NCBI GenBank assembly: GCA_964415885.1
Contig: CAYQCE010000065.1
Span: 1-17,180, forward strand
Origin: CAYQCE01 sp964415885
Lineage (GTDB): Bacteria > Zixibacteria > MSB-5A5 > JAABVY01 > JAHJOQ01
Direction: 5' to 3'
Length of the DNA stretch: 17,180 nt
The position numbers and the translations under genes are program-made. Below the pieces are notes generated by a model. That model saw only the letters and a list, made by a program, of their open reading frames with translations, did no database searches and had not been told where the DNA came from. Shown here one piece after another: positions 1 through 8,454 of this stretch (positions are counted from its first letter, which is position 1; each line of letters begins with the position of its first letter).

Positions 1-1
1 C

Positions 2-46
2 ACTTCTGGACTTGAACGCAGTCTCGATCCGGAATATGGGAACTAA
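2..46 (+). CDS. possible 3' end of an upstream gene (partial)
   Basis: Reading from base 2, the frame is open for 14 codons (ending ...LDPEYGN) and stops with TAA at 44-46, one base before the GTG proposed as the menG start. Codon choice resembles the genes that follow, and the spacing would match the tight coupling in the rest of the operon. The fragment is too short to identify a product, and chance is a real alternative. If real, the men operon begins upstream of this window. Confidence 0.25.
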   Translation, partial: TSGLERSLDPEYGN

Positions 47-47
47 T

Positions 48-800
48 GTGACCGAAATGACTCTTGATAGTGTGATGGATGACCTGAAGAAAGCCGGACT
101 TCCGCCCAAAACGGAGTCCCCGAGAATGTTTGACCGCATCTCCCGGCGATACGATCTTCTGAATCATCTGCTTTCGTTCGGTCAGGATATAGTGTGGAGG
201 CGCGCTGTCGCGAAAATTGTGGCATCCGGACCGCATGATAGAGTCTTGGACCTCGCTTGCGGAACGTGCGACCTTCTTTTGGCAGCATTTCAGAAGGCCC
301 CCGACATCGAGCTCGGGATCGGAATCGACCCAGCCCGGAAGATGCTTGCGCTCGGAGCGGAGAAAGCATCCAGCAAGCCGTATTCGGACAGGGTTTCTCT
401 CGCAGTCGGAGACGGGATGGCGCTACCGATGGTCGACGACGGCGTTGACTGTGCGATGATCTCATTCGGAATCCGAAACATACCCGAAACATCTACGGCT
501 CTCAGGGAACTCCACAGGGTCCTCGCGCCCGGAGGGCGACTTATCGTGCTCGAGTTCTCGTTGCCGTCGAACCGGACAATCCGGCAGCTTTATCTCTGCT
601 ACTTCCGGCACATCCTGCCGCGAATCGGCGGACTGATCTCAGGCGACAGCAAGGCCTACAGCTATCTCAACAAAACGGTCGAGGGATTCTTCGAGCCGCA
701 GGAGTTTCGGAAGCTGCTGCAGGAAGCAGGATTTGATGAGATTCAAATACGCCCCCTGACATTTGGTGTGGCGACAATCTACGTTGGCATGAAGGTATGA
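48..800 (+). CDS. menG: demethylmenaquinone methyltransferase (MenG/UbiE family)
   Basis: This enzyme methylates demethylmenaquinone with S-adenosylmethionine, the last step of menaquinone synthesis, at the inner membrane face. The family opening MFDRISRRYDLLNHLLSFGQD is present, followed by the SAM-binding motif I VLDLACGTCDLLLA, the FGIRNIPE motif, the HRVLAPGGRLIVLEFS strand and the C-terminal YSYLNKTVEGF and FGVATIYVG blocks. Motif I has Cys where the family usually has Gly (GTGD becomes GTCD). The frame is open to the window edge, so the start is uncertain. Candidates are TTG 12, ATG 36, GTG 48 and ATG 57. GTG 48 is preferred because GGGA lies at 38-41, six bases upstream, and it gives 250 residues, normal for the family. 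The stop overlaps the next start as ATGA. The quinone substrate could be ubiquinone elsewhere, but the operon indicates menaquinone. Confidence 0.93.
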   Translation: MTEMTLDSVMDDLKKAGLPPKTESPRMFDRISRRYDLLNHLLSFGQDIVWRRAVAKIVASGPHDRVLDLACGTCDLLLAAFQKAPDIELGIGIDPARKMLALGAEKASSKPYSDRVSLAVGDGMALPMVDDGVDCAMISFGIRNIPETSTALRELHRVLAPGGRLIVLEFSLPSNRTIRQLYLCYFRHILPRIGGLISGDSKAYSYLNKTVEGFFEPQEFRKLLQEAGFDEIQIRPLTFGVATIYVGMKV

Positions 801-1750
801 TATACAGCTTCGAGAAAACAGATCCGGCGAGAGCGAGATTCGTAAGCGTCCTGCGCGACAATGGCGTCGAGTTCGAGCTCATCGACAAGGACCGCGCTGT
901 AGTGAGAATACTCGGGTCTCCCGAACCATCGGTCAGACGGAATCTCATCGAGGTGTATGAGGGCCGTCGAAAGCTCCGCATGGAGCAAAGCAACGGTGAT
1001 CTCTACAGCTCACTTAAGCGATCTCGTTCATTAACGATCATCGCCGGGCCATGCTCCGTGGAATCCGAAGAGCAGATTCACGCCGTCGCAGGCTTCCTGA
1101 AAGACCGTGGCGTCGGTTTCATCCGAGGTGGAGCATTCAAGCCGCGCACCTCCCCGGAATCGTTCCAGGGGATGGGCGAGAGTGGTCTGAGAATGATCTC
1201 CGAGGCTGCACGCGAAAACGGGTTAAGGGTGGTATCCGAAGTCATGGACCGCTCGCAGATCGACACACTCTGCAAGTACGCGGACATCATCCAGATCGGA
1301 TCGCGCAATATGTTCAACTACACGCTCCTCACCGCTCTCGGGTCTGTCGACAAACCGGTTCTACTCAAGCGTGGAATGGCTGCAACGATCGATGAGTGGT
1401 TAAAGGCTTCGGAGTATATCAGACTCGGCGGTAACGAGAAGATCATACTCTGTGAGCGCGGTATACGGACGTTCGAACCGAGTACACGCAACACGCTCGA
1501 CCTTGCGGCGATTCCGATGGCAAAGATGAAATGCAGCTATCCGGTGATAGCGGATCCATCGCACGCCGCCGGAAGAAACGACATCGTGATACCGCTTGCG
1601 CTGGCATCCGTTGCTGCAGGTGCCGACGGGATCATGGTTGAGGTGCACCCCGATCCGAACGCAGCCCTGTCCGACAGAAACCAGGCGCTGACTCTCGATC
1701 AGTTCGAAATCCTGCTCCGGACGCTCCGTAATCTTTCCACTGGCAGTTAG
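797..1750 (+). CDS. aroF: 3-deoxy-7-phosphoheptulonate (DAHP) synthase, class I beta / AroF type
   Basis: It condenses phosphoenolpyruvate and erythrose 4-phosphate to DAHP, the committed cytosolic step of the shikimate pathway. Residues ~75-312 form the TIM-barrel core with IAGPCSVES, RGGAFKPRTSP, QIGSRNM, VLLKRG, LCERGIRTFE and IADPSHAAGR. The expected metal ligands are visible: Cys86 (GPCS), His256 (DPSH), Glu282 and Asp286 (VEVHPDP). Residues 1-70 are a short, divergent stretch where relatives such as the Thermotoga enzyme carry a ferredoxin-like regulatory domain that binds aromatic amino acids. Feedback control is thus possible but cannot be read from sequence. At 317 residues it is slightly shorter than that enzyme. 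The start overlaps menG by four bases, and menF begins six bases after the stop. Its place inside a menaquinone operon suggests it feeds chorismate to quinone synthesis. Confidence 0.95.
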   Translation: MIYSFEKTDPARARFVSVLRDNGVEFELIDKDRAVVRILGSPEPSVRRNLIEVYEGRRKLRMEQSNGDLYSSLKRSRSLTIIAGPCSVESEEQIHAVAGFLKDRGVGFIRGGAFKPRTSPESFQGMGESGLRMISEAARENGLRVVSEVMDRSQIDTLCKYADIIQIGSRNMFNYTLLTALGSVDKPVLLKRGMAATIDEWLKASEYIRLGGNEKIILCERGIRTFEPSTRNTLDLAAIPMAKMKCSYPVIADPSHAAGRNDIVIPLALASVAAGADGIMVEVHPDPNAALSDRNQALTLDQFEILLRTLRNLSTGS

Positions 1751-1756
1751 AATGCT

Positions 1757-3055
1757 ATGTCCCGCGAAATCGAGGATCTGAAATCCAGATTGAACACAGA
1801 CACTCCCGAACTTCCGTGGAGCGTAGAGATAGATGAGCCGGTTGCCGACCCACTTCAGTTTTTAGCCTCGATGTCGCTCTATCCGAAATTCCTTTTCTCG
1901 TATCGCGATCAGAACAGGATCGTGGCGGGATGTGGGACGGCGCTTCGATTCAAAGACACAACCGAGGTGCTCAGAGCATTGACAGCGTCGGGAGACAGTG
2001 CACCTCCCTGTTTCGCGGCGATACCGTTCTCTCCGAACACCGAATTGATCAAGCCGTGGCGGGCGTTTGATGACTGTCAGTTAATTGTACCGTCCGTTAT
2101 AGCCGAGATCTCAGAAAACAGAGAGCGTGTCACTGCAATCGTGCCTGTTACAGGAGATACAACGAAAGAGATTGCGAAGGCCGCTGCAGATGAGCTGCAG
2201 GAGATTGTCGGGACTGCATTCAAACGGAAGGAACTCCCGCAACTGCCAAAAGTGAAAAGCCGAATCGACATTCCGGATGACACCGGATTCAAGCGACTCG
2301 TGGAGACCGCCCTCACAGCGATTCAGAGAGGAGAGTTGAACAAGGTAGTGGCCGCAAGGCAAACTGACCTCGAATTCGAGAGTAAACTCGATCCAATCTC
2401 GCTGTTTGCAACGCTGCGAAACTCGGTGTCTGCAGACGTATACTCTTTTCTCCTTCAACCTGATGACGAACACGCGTTTATCGGTTTCTCGCCAGAGAGA
2501 CTCTTTAAGATTGAGGACAGCCTTATAACGACAGAGGCGGTCGCGGGCACGAGCCCGTCCGACAGCGCCTACACACTTCTCACAAGTGAGAAGGACATGC
2601 ATGAGCATCAGGTAGTTGTGGATTTTCTCACGGCTACCCTTGCCGAAACCTGCGACAATGTTGAGGTGGACAAGGAACTATCATTGAAATGCGCCGGGAG
2701 TATCTCGCATCTGTACAAGAAAGCCACCGCACATCTGCAGGAATCACGATCAACGCCGGAAGTTCTGTCGGCGCTCCATCCCACTCCCGCTGTTTGCGGC
2801 ACTCCGAGAGACCGGGCATTTCGCTTCATCAGGGACAATGAGCCCTTCGATCGCGGGTTCTACGCCGGAGCGATCGGCTTGATTGGTGGGGACCACACCG
2901 AGTTGTCCGTTGCTGTTCGCTCATTTCTTATTCATCGGAATGTCATTTCGTTTTTTGCTGGGGCAGGAATCGTTGACGGTTCCAATCCAAAGAGTGAACT
3001 TCGTGAGATCGAGAGCAAGATCGCGACATATCTGCGAGTAGTGGGAATCGAATGA
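1757..3055 (+). CDS. menF: isochorismate synthase (MenF)
   Basis: It isomerises chorismate to isochorismate with Mg2+, the first dedicated step of menaquinone synthesis. The C-terminal chorismate-binding domain (~residues 175-430) shows the family series: NKVVAARQ with the general-base Lys196 (E. coli Lys190), FIGFSPERLF, TEAVAGT with the acid Glu260 (E. coli Glu240), the metal-site KDMHEH block with Glu283, HPTPAVCGTP, RGFYAGAIG and AGAGIVDGSNP followed by Glu414, Glu417 and Lys421. The EAVAGT form fits isochorismate synthases rather than anthranilate or aminodeoxychorismate synthases. HPTPAVCGTP has Cys where Gly is usual. The N-terminal ~170 residues are divergent, as is common. EntC- or salicylate-type roles are unlikely because menD follows at once with a four-base ATGA overlap. 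No clear Shine-Dalgarno precedes ATG 1757, so translation probably depends on coupling to the gene before. Confidence 0.95.
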   Translation: MSREIEDLKSRLNTDTPELPWSVEIDEPVADPLQFLASMSLYPKFLFSYRDQNRIVAGCGTALRFKDTTEVLRALTASGDSAPPCFAAIPFSPNTELIKPWRAFDDCQLIVPSVIAEISENRERVTAIVPVTGDTTKEIAKAAADELQEIVGTAFKRKELPQLPKVKSRIDIPDDTGFKRLVETALTAIQRGELNKVVAARQTDLEFESKLDPISLFATLRNSVSADVYSFLLQPDDEHAFIGFSPERLFKIEDSLITTEAVAGTSPSDSAYTLLTSEKDMHEHQVVVDFLTATLAETCDNVEVDKELSLKCAGSISHLYKKATAHLQESRSTPEVLSALHPTPAVCGTPRDRAFRFIRDNEPFDRGFYAGAIGLIGGDHTELSVAVRSFLIHRNVISFFAGAGIVDGSNPKSELREIESKIATYLRVVGIE

Positions 3056-4821
3056 TAGAAGAATCGCCGAATATCAACTATGCGCGTGCGAACGTGATTG
3101 TCGAAGAGCTGGTTCGTCTCGGAGCGAGTCATTTCGTTCTTTCCCCTGGTTCGCGCAATTCGTCTCTGGTTGTTGCGGCGGCACGAAACCCAAAGACAGC
3201 CACAACGATGCACTTCGATGAACGCGGCGCGGCATTCTATGCTCTCGGGTTTGAGAAAGCACTGCACAAACCGGCGGTTCTGATTTGCACATCGGGGACC
3301 GCGACGGCCAACTACTACCCGGCGGTTGTCGAAGCATACATGTCCGATACGCCCATGGTCATTCTTACTGCTGACAGGCCATCACATGTACGATTCACCG
3401 GAGAGAACCAGACGGTAGACCAGCGTGAGATGTACGGCAGATATGTTCGTGGCTTTGTTGATCTCGATGCTGATCCGAAAGCCTATTCGTTGAGACATCT
3501 CTTGCAGAGTATTGATGAACTCTACTATCGCGCAACAGGTCAGCCGAAAGGGCCGGTGCATATCAACTGCCAGTTCGATGAGCCACTGCATCCCGTTGAA
3601 GATGGTTCTGTAGAGGCGCGAACATTCGACGACATTGATGACTGGCTGAAGAGCAGTTCGCCTTTCGTGGAGAGATTTCCATCTCAGCAGGCTTCGGCAG
3701 AACTGGAAGTCTGCAAAGATGCACTTGAGCGCGCACGGCGTCCGCTGTTGATAGCGGGATTCAGAGAATGGAATCGAGAAGACAACAAGTCGATCGTACA
3801 TCTCTGTTCCGGCACCGTCCCAGTTCTCGCCGACATTGGTTCGGACCTGACGTTCGGCCCAAACACTCCGAATAATCACATAACGAATTACGACCTTATT
3901 CTCCGTAACAACGCTGCCGTGGAACGCCTGAAACCGGTTATCATAGTTCATTTCGGTGGATCAGTAGTGTCCAAGTCGCTGAACCTGTTCATTCGAGAAT
4001 TGGACGTTGATGTTATACGCATTACCGAGCGTGATGACCTGCGCTTTCGTCCCGGCATGAACGGTTCGATAGTCCGATTGCCTGCCGATGCCGCGCTCGC
4101 AAGCCTTGCAGGTTGTTTCGAGAACATCGACGAGGATTGGATTGCGCTATGGAAGCAGATCGATGAGGCAGTAGCTGCAACACTCAGGTCTTTCCACAAT
4201 TCTCCGGATACACAAGACGAGACTGTCATTGCGCGGTGCCTTCTTGATTCGATCCCGAAGGGCGCCGCCCTCTTCCTCGGTAACTCGATGCCGATTCGAG
4301 ATACGACGATTGCAGGTATAAGGCGAGACGCCGATATCGCCGTCTGTGTCAACCGTGGTGCGAGTGGAATCGATGGCAACATAGCGACCGCAGTCGGATT
4401 CGGCGAGGCACTCGGAAGGCCCGTGACAGCTCTCATCGGTGATCTGGCGATGTTTCATGACCTCAACTCATTGAGGTTCGTAATGGAATCGATTGTACCG
4501 GTAGTTATAGTCGTGATAAACAACCGCGGCGGCGGGATATTTTCGTTTCTGCCCATTGCTGCGGATAATCCCGAGTTCGAGGAGTATTTCGGTACACCGC
4601 ACGATCTCTCGTTTGCCAGAGCCGCCGAGATGTTCGGTATTGGGTACTCAACACCGGCATCGACACTGGAATTCAGAGATGCCATTGTCGACACGATTGA
4701 GAATAAAAGAAAAGTGTTAATCGAATTCAATACGGATCGTCACAGGAACTACAAATCGCGGATTGATCTCTTCGACAGAGTATCCCGCGCAATTGATGAC
4801 GTGATAGCGAAAGACAAGTGA
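3052..4821 (+). CDS. menD: SEPHCHC synthase (MenD), thiamine diphosphate enzyme
   Basis: MenD decarboxylates 2-oxoglutarate and adds the succinyl semialdehyde unit to isochorismate, giving SEPHCHC. All three domains are recognisable over 589 residues, close to the usual 550-580. The N-terminal pyrimidine-binding domain has VLSPGSRNSSL and HFDERGAAFYALG, with the cofactor-activating Glu57, then CTSGTATANYYPAVVEA and the LTADRP and GENQTVDQ blocks. The C-terminal diphosphate domain has LGNSMPIRD, CVNRGASGIDGNIATA, GDLAMFHDLNSL (start of the GD...NN motif that holds Mg2+ and ThDP) and INNRGGGIFSFLP. The middle domain is divergent. ATG 3052 overlaps the menF stop as ATGA, with GGGA six bases upstream. 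The menH start in turn overlaps the stop. It could only be confused with other ThDP lyases, and the SPGSR and GGGIFSFLP motifs are MenD-specific. Confidence 0.97.
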   Translation: MIEESPNINYARANVIVEELVRLGASHFVLSPGSRNSSLVVAAARNPKTATTMHFDERGAAFYALGFEKALHKPAVLICTSGTATANYYPAVVEAYMSDTPMVILTADRPSHVRFTGENQTVDQREMYGRYVRGFVDLDADPKAYSLRHLLQSIDELYYRATGQPKGPVHINCQFDEPLHPVEDGSVEARTFDDIDDWLKSSSPFVERFPSQQASAELEVCKDALERARRPLLIAGFREWNREDNKSIVHLCSGTVPVLADIGSDLTFGPNTPNNHITNYDLILRNNAAVERLKPVIIVHFGGSVVSKSLNLFIRELDVDVIRITERDDLRFRPGMNGSIVRLPADAALASLAGCFENIDEDWIALWKQIDEAVAATLRSFHNSPDTQDETVIARCLLDSIPKGAALFLGNSMPIRDTTIAGIRRDADIAVCVNRGASGIDGNIATAVGFGEALGRPVTALIGDLAMFHDLNSLRFVMESIVPVVIVVINNRGGGIFSFLPIAADNPEFEEYFGTPHDLSFARAAEMFGIGYSTPASTLEFRDAIVDTIENKRKVLIEFNTDRHRNYKSRIDLFDRVSRAIDDVIAKDK

Positions 4822-5618
4822 GACTCCACTATTCAACATCTGGCGACGTCGGCAATCCGGCCATCGTCTTCCTGCATGGCTTCATGGGTTCCGGTGATGA
4901 CTGGTCCGAGATCAGCACCAGTCTCGAGCATGAGTTTTTCACCGTCCGGATCGATCTTCCGGGTCACGGCAGGTCGACAGGCGGCAATCCAGAGAACTAC
5001 ACATTCGCCGAGACTGCCGATTCGATTCTGACCGTGCTGGACAATCTCGCGATAGAACGTACTGCTATACTTGCCGGCTACTCGATGGGTGGACGCATAG
5101 CTATCTACACAGCGATCCGACATACGGTGCGATTCGGCACACTCGTTCTCGAAAGCGCGAGCCCGGGGCTGAAAACCGAAGCAGAGCGATCGGAACGCAA
5201 GCAGGTCGACAACACTCGCGCAGAGATGATTGCCGATCTCGGCATGAGGAGATTTGTCGATCTCTGGTACGATATGCCGCTTTTCGAGAACCTGCGCAGC
5301 TATCCCAAAAAACTTGCTCAATTGAAAGGAAAACTCGAGAGCAACGCCCCCGCCGAACTTGCGAAGTCGCTCGAACACGCAGGAACCGGCGTGCAGCCAT
5401 CGCTCTGGCAGAGGTTGGACGAGATCGAAATCCCGGTGCTTTTGATCTGCGGCGAACTCGACACCAAATTCTGTGCAATAAACTCCGAAATGTCGCGCTT
5501 GATAAATCGCGCGAAATTGGCAATAGTAACGGATGCGGGCCACAATGTTCATCTCGAGCGGCCCGACGAGTATCTAAGATTGCTGAGAGAATTCAGCTTG
5601 CACATTCTACCTTCGTAG
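4818..5618 (+). CDS. menH: SHCHC synthase (MenH), alpha/beta hydrolase
   Basis: MenH eliminates pyruvate from SEPHCHC to form SHCHC. The 266-residue protein is a single alpha/beta-hydrolase domain. It has the oxyanion-hole motif HGFMGSGDDW (residues 20-29), DLPGHGRS, the nucleophile elbow GYSMGG with Ser89, Asp215 in CGELD and His242 in DAGHNVHLERP. HGFMGSG and GYSMGGR are typical of MenH rather than of generic esterases. The start is GTG 4818, whose last two bases belong to the TGA stop of menD, so translation is probably coupled. No earlier in-frame start is needed because the family begins just before the first beta strand. A frequent error is to annotate such genes as unspecified hydrolases. 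The position between menD and menB makes MenH the better reading. Confidence 0.92.
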   Translation: MRLHYSTSGDVGNPAIVFLHGFMGSGDDWSEISTSLEHEFFTVRIDLPGHGRSTGGNPENYTFAETADSILTVLDNLAIERTAILAGYSMGGRIAIYTAIRHTVRFGTLVLESASPGLKTEAERSERKQVDNTRAEMIADLGMRRFVDLWYDMPLFENLRSYPKKLAQLKGKLESNAPAELAKSLEHAGTGVQPSLWQRLDEIEIPVLLICGELDTKFCAINSEMSRLINRAKLAIVTDAGHNVHLERPDEYLRLLREFSLHILPS

Positions 5619-5632
5619 GGAAAGGAAGCAAT

Positions 5633-6454
5633 ATGGCGCAAATAGAATGGAAGACCGCTATCGAATTTGATGACATCCGGTACGAGAAGGCCGAAGGGAT
5701 CGCCAAGGTCACTATCAACCGGCCCGAGGTCCGTAATGCCTTTCGGCCAAAGACAGTCAACGAGATGATCCGCGCCTTCCTCGACATTCGAGAGGATACG
5801 GATGTTGGTGTCGCGATACTGACCGGTCAGGGTGAGAAAGCATTCTGCTCGGGAGGCGATCAGAAGATACGCGGTGACGCCGGTTACAAAGATGACGGTG
5901 GCGTCGAGCGTCTGAATGTCCTTGATCTTCAGCGCCTGATTCGAACGCTGCCGAAGGCTGTGATCGCGATGGTGGCGGGTTATGCTATCGGGGGCGGCCA
6001 TGTGCTCCATATGATGTGCGATCTTACAATCGCCGCAGAAAACGCAATCTTCGGTCAGACCGGCCCCAAGGTCGGATCGTTCGATGGCGGCTACGGCGCA
6101 AGCTATATGGCGCGAATCGTCGGCCAGAAGAAGGCACGCGAGATATGGTTCCTCTGCCGTCAATATAGTGCGAAGGAAGCCCTCGATATGGGTCTCGTGA
6201 ACCGTGTCGTGCCCTACGCCAACCTCGAGGCCGAGACAATCGACTGGTGTCGGGAGATTCTCCAGAAGAGCCCGACCGCTGTAAGGTGCCTCAAAGCGGC
6301 TTTGAATGCCGACTGCGACGGCCAGGCGGGACTGCAGGAACTCGCCGGCAACACGACGCTGCTCTTCTACATGACCGAAGAAGGCCAGGAAGGCAGAAAC
6401 GCGTTCGTCGAGAAGCGCAAACCCGATTTCACAAAATTCAAGCGTCATCCATAG
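5633..6454 (+). CDS. menB: 1,4-dihydroxy-2-naphthoyl-CoA synthase (MenB), type I
   Basis: MenB closes the second ring of the naphthoquinone by intramolecular Claisen condensation of OSB-CoA to DHNA-CoA. It is a crotonase-fold enzyme of the cytosol. Almost every family block is intact: TINRPEVRNAFRP, FCSGGDQK, NVLDLQRLIR, AGYAIGGGHVLH, GQTGPKVGSFDGGYG, WFLCRQY, LKAALNADCDGQAGLQELAG and FYMTEEGQEGRNAF. Gly144 in QTGP matches E. coli Gly156, which defines bicarbonate-dependent type I enzymes. Ser149, Asp151 and Tyr246 match E. coli Ser161, Asp163 and Tyr258. At 273 residues it is a few shorter than the E. coli protein. It has one of the strongest ribosome sites in the operon (AAAGGA at 5621-5626) and a 14-base gap after menH. 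Conservation is far higher than in its neighbours, which is normal for type I MenB and not in itself a sign of transfer. Confidence 0.98.
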   Translation: MAQIEWKTAIEFDDIRYEKAEGIAKVTINRPEVRNAFRPKTVNEMIRAFLDIREDTDVGVAILTGQGEKAFCSGGDQKIRGDAGYKDDGGVERLNVLDLQRLIRTLPKAVIAMVAGYAIGGGHVLHMMCDLTIAAENAIFGQTGPKVGSFDGGYGASYMARIVGQKKAREIWFLCRQYSAKEALDMGLVNRVVPYANLEAETIDWCREILQKSPTAVRCLKAALNADCDGQAGLQELAGNTTLLFYMTEEGQEGRNAFVEKRKPDFTKFKRHP

Positions 6455-6469
6455 AGACCGGGAAGCCCG

Positions 6470-7357
6470 ATGGCAGAGTACTCCAGAATCCAGATATGGC
6501 TGCTTGCGGCGCGACCAAAGACCCTCCCGGCCGGCGCTGTCCCGGTCGTAATCGGCGCTGCAGTGGCATACGGCACGGGCGTTTTTCACTGGCCGTCGTT
6601 TCTCTGTGCACTGCTGGGCTCAGTGCTGATTCAGATCGGCGCCAATTTCTCCAACGACCTTTTCGATCACATCAAGAAGACCGATGACGCCGACCGTATC
6701 GGGCCGTTGCGCGTGACACAGGCGGGACTCGTGACTCCGGGACAAATGAAAGTCGCGACAATCCTCGTCTTCCTCGCAGCACTCGTGATTGGGATATATC
6801 TCGTCTACCGCGGTGGCTGGCCGATATTGGTTATCGGCCTTTCGTCGATCCTCTTTGCGATCCTCTATACTGCCGGTCCGCGCCCCCTCGGATATATCGG
6901 CCTCGGCGATCTTTTCGTCCTGACCTACTACGGCCCCGTTGCAGTCGCGGGAACATTTTACGTGATCACGCTCGATGTCACGACATCAGCTATCCTCGCG
7001 GGGATTCCTCCCGGCATGTTCTCTACCGCGATACTCACGGTCAACAACCTGCGCGACATCGAGAGCGATCGAAGAACAGGGAAACGCACACTCGCGGTAC
7101 GTTTCGGACGAACATTCGCACGAATCGAGTACTTGGTCATGCTCTTCGGCGCGTGCCTCTTCCCGGTCATTTTGCACGTCATGTATATTACGCCTGCATG
7201 GTCAATGATATCGCTTGCGACCATCGTCGTATCAATCCCGACGGTGCGGAAAATCCTCACACAAACTTCTGGCGAGATACTGAACGACGCGCTGGCCGAA
7301 ACTGGACGGCTTCTCATCATCTATGGAGTGCTGTTCTCGATTGGGTGGCTTTTATGA
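6470..7357 (+). CDS. menA: 1,4-dihydroxy-2-naphthoate polyprenyltransferase (MenA)
   Basis: MenA is an integral inner-membrane UbiA-superfamily enzyme that attaches the polyprenyl tail to DHNA with loss of CO2, giving demethylmenaquinone. The 295-residue protein has about eight hydrophobic segments. It opens with the MenA-like ARPKTLPAGAVPVVIG. The first Asp-rich motif is at residues 62-75 (Asn62, Asp63, Asp66, Asp72, Asp73, Asp75), followed by IGPLRVTQAGLVTP. The second is NNLRDIESDRRTGKRTLAV at 192-210. These loops bind the Mg2+-prenyl diphosphate. The start ATG 6470 has GGGAAG at 6460-6465, and the gap after menB is 15 bases. The stop overlaps menC as ATGA. Tail length and the prenyl diphosphate synthase are not encoded in the window. 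UbiA for 4-hydroxybenzoate is excluded by motif and context. Confidence 0.95.
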   Translation: MAEYSRIQIWLLAARPKTLPAGAVPVVIGAAVAYGTGVFHWPSFLCALLGSVLIQIGANFSNDLFDHIKKTDDADRIGPLRVTQAGLVTPGQMKVATILVFLAALVIGIYLVYRGGWPILVIGLSSILFAILYTAGPRPLGYIGLGDLFVLTYYGPVAVAGTFYVITLDVTTSAILAGIPPGMFSTAILTVNNLRDIESDRRTGKRTLAVRFGRTFARIEYLVMLFGACLFPVILHVMYITPAWSMISLATIVVSIPTVRKILTQTSGEILNDALAETGRLLIIYGVLFSIGWLL

Positions 7358-8454
7358 GAATTGTCGAGACCGCGCTCCGCGAGATACGAGTTCCTCTTGT
7401 GTCGCCGTGGCGAACACCCGCCGGCGATCTGAAATATCGCCGCTCACTGATATTGAGAACGGAGACTGACACAGGTATCATTGGCTACGGCGAGATAGCG
7501 CCGCTTGCGGGATTCAGCGACGAGTCGTGGGAGAAGGCGCTTAGTCAAGCCGAGCTGCTCTCGCTCCGTGTATCTGACTTCATCCTGCCCGACACACCCC
7601 AGGAATCGAGGGAGTATCTCACAAGAGAGTGCGAAGGTCGTTCGGTCGTACCATCGGTCCGCTTCGGTTTCGAGACTGCGATTGCGGATGCTGTCTCGCA
7701 AATCAACAAGGTCCCTCTAAGTCACTGGCTGGGCGGAAGACGTCATTCGGTGATTCCTGTGAACGCAGTGATCGGAGCCAATGTAACGGACATCGAAGGG
7801 ACTGTTCAGAGAATCATCGACTCAGGATACAGGAATATCAAACTGAAAGTATCTGCCGAAACCGCCGTGAGAGATGCAGAGCGAGTCCTCAGAATCAAAA
7901 GTCTGCTCTCGCCCGACTGCGTAATCCGTCTCGATGCGAACAGGTCCTTTACTCTGGACGAAGCCACCCAGTTCATAGATGAAATCGGCGCAGAGAAAAT
8001 AGAGTACATAGAGGAGCCGCTTGCCAGTGAACATGTTGAAGGCCTCGAAAAGCTCTCTTCTCGCACCGGGGTCAGTATTGCAGCCGACGAAAGCCTCAGC
8101 GATCCCAAACTGAGGGATGAGCTTCTATCCTCAACCTTCATAGCGGTAGTGATCCTGAAACCTACTCTACTCGGCGGACTGATCAAATGCTGCGATACTG
8201 CCGATCGTGCGCGAAGAAATGGCAAGCGCGTTGTGGTGACGTCGTCGATCGAGACCGGAGTGGGGGTCGCAGCGTGCGCGCATCTCGCAGCCGCGGTTAC
8301 GGATGGCATAACAGCGTGCGGCCTGGATACAAGCGACATGCTCGAACACAGGTGCACAAGTCCCGATTTATGTGTCGAAAACGGAGTCATGAAGATACCG
8401 GGTCCCGGCCTCGGCGTGACCCCATCCTGGAGAGAGACAAGCAGTGACCTTTGA
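7354..8454 (+). CDS. menC: o-succinylbenzoate synthase (MenC), enolase superfamily
   Basis: MenC dehydrates SHCHC to o-succinylbenzoate, the aromatising step. The protein of 366 residues has the enolase-superfamily capping domain (~1-100, including GYGEIAPL) and a TIM barrel. Expected catalytic residues are visible: Lys163 and Lys165 in IKLKV, metal ligands Asp194 (RLDANRS), Glu220 (YIEEPL) and Asp245 (ADES), and Lys269 (LKPTLLGG). The frame is open back to 7153, but that stretch lies inside menA in another frame. ATG 7354 is the real start because the family begins at this point, it overlaps the menA stop as ATGA, and GGGTGG lies just upstream. Related enzymes such as N-acylamino-acid racemases share the fold, but the LDANRS and LKPTLLGG blocks and the operon fit OSB synthase. 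Confidence 0.95.
   Translation: MRIVETALREIRVPLVSPWRTPAGDLKYRRSLILRTETDTGIIGYGEIAPLAGFSDESWEKALSQAELLSLRVSDFILPDTPQESREYLTRECEGRSVVPSVRFGFETAIADAVSQINKVPLSHWLGGRRHSVIPVNAVIGANVTDIEGTVQRIIDSGYRNIKLKVSAETAVRDAERVLRIKSLLSPDCVIRLDANRSFTLDEATQFIDEIGAEKIEYIEEPLASEHVEGLEKLSSRTGVSIAADESLSDPKLRDELLSSTFIAVVILKPTLLGGLIKCCDTADRARRNGKRVVVTSSIETGVGVAACAHLAAAVTDGITACGLDTSDMLEHRCTSPDLCVENGVMKIPGPGLGVTPSWRETSSDL

Noticed and set aside
2111..2608. A 165-codon minus-strand open frame opposite menF
   Set aside because: It is covered by the conserved chorismate-binding domain of MenF on the other strand; its protein is Cys/Arg-rich without structure typical of a gene.
4833..5552. A 239-codon minus-strand open frame opposite menH
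   Set aside because: MenH motifs fill the plus strand here, and the antisense product shows no family feature or ribosome site.
5633..6454. Horizontal transfer of menB, suggested by near-identity to proteobacterial MenB blocks
   Set aside because: Type I MenB is extremely conserved across phyla, and local composition and spacing match the rest of the operon.
5549..6589. A 346-codon open frame on the minus strand opposite menB
   Set aside because: It lies wholly opposite highly conserved menB and the ends of menH and menA, has no recognisable domain, and reflects the codon bias of menB.
7153..7353. A 67-codon upstream extension of menC
   Set aside because: It is a second frame inside menA. 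The MenC family starts at ATG 7354, which forms the same ATGA overlap seen at other junctions of the operon.
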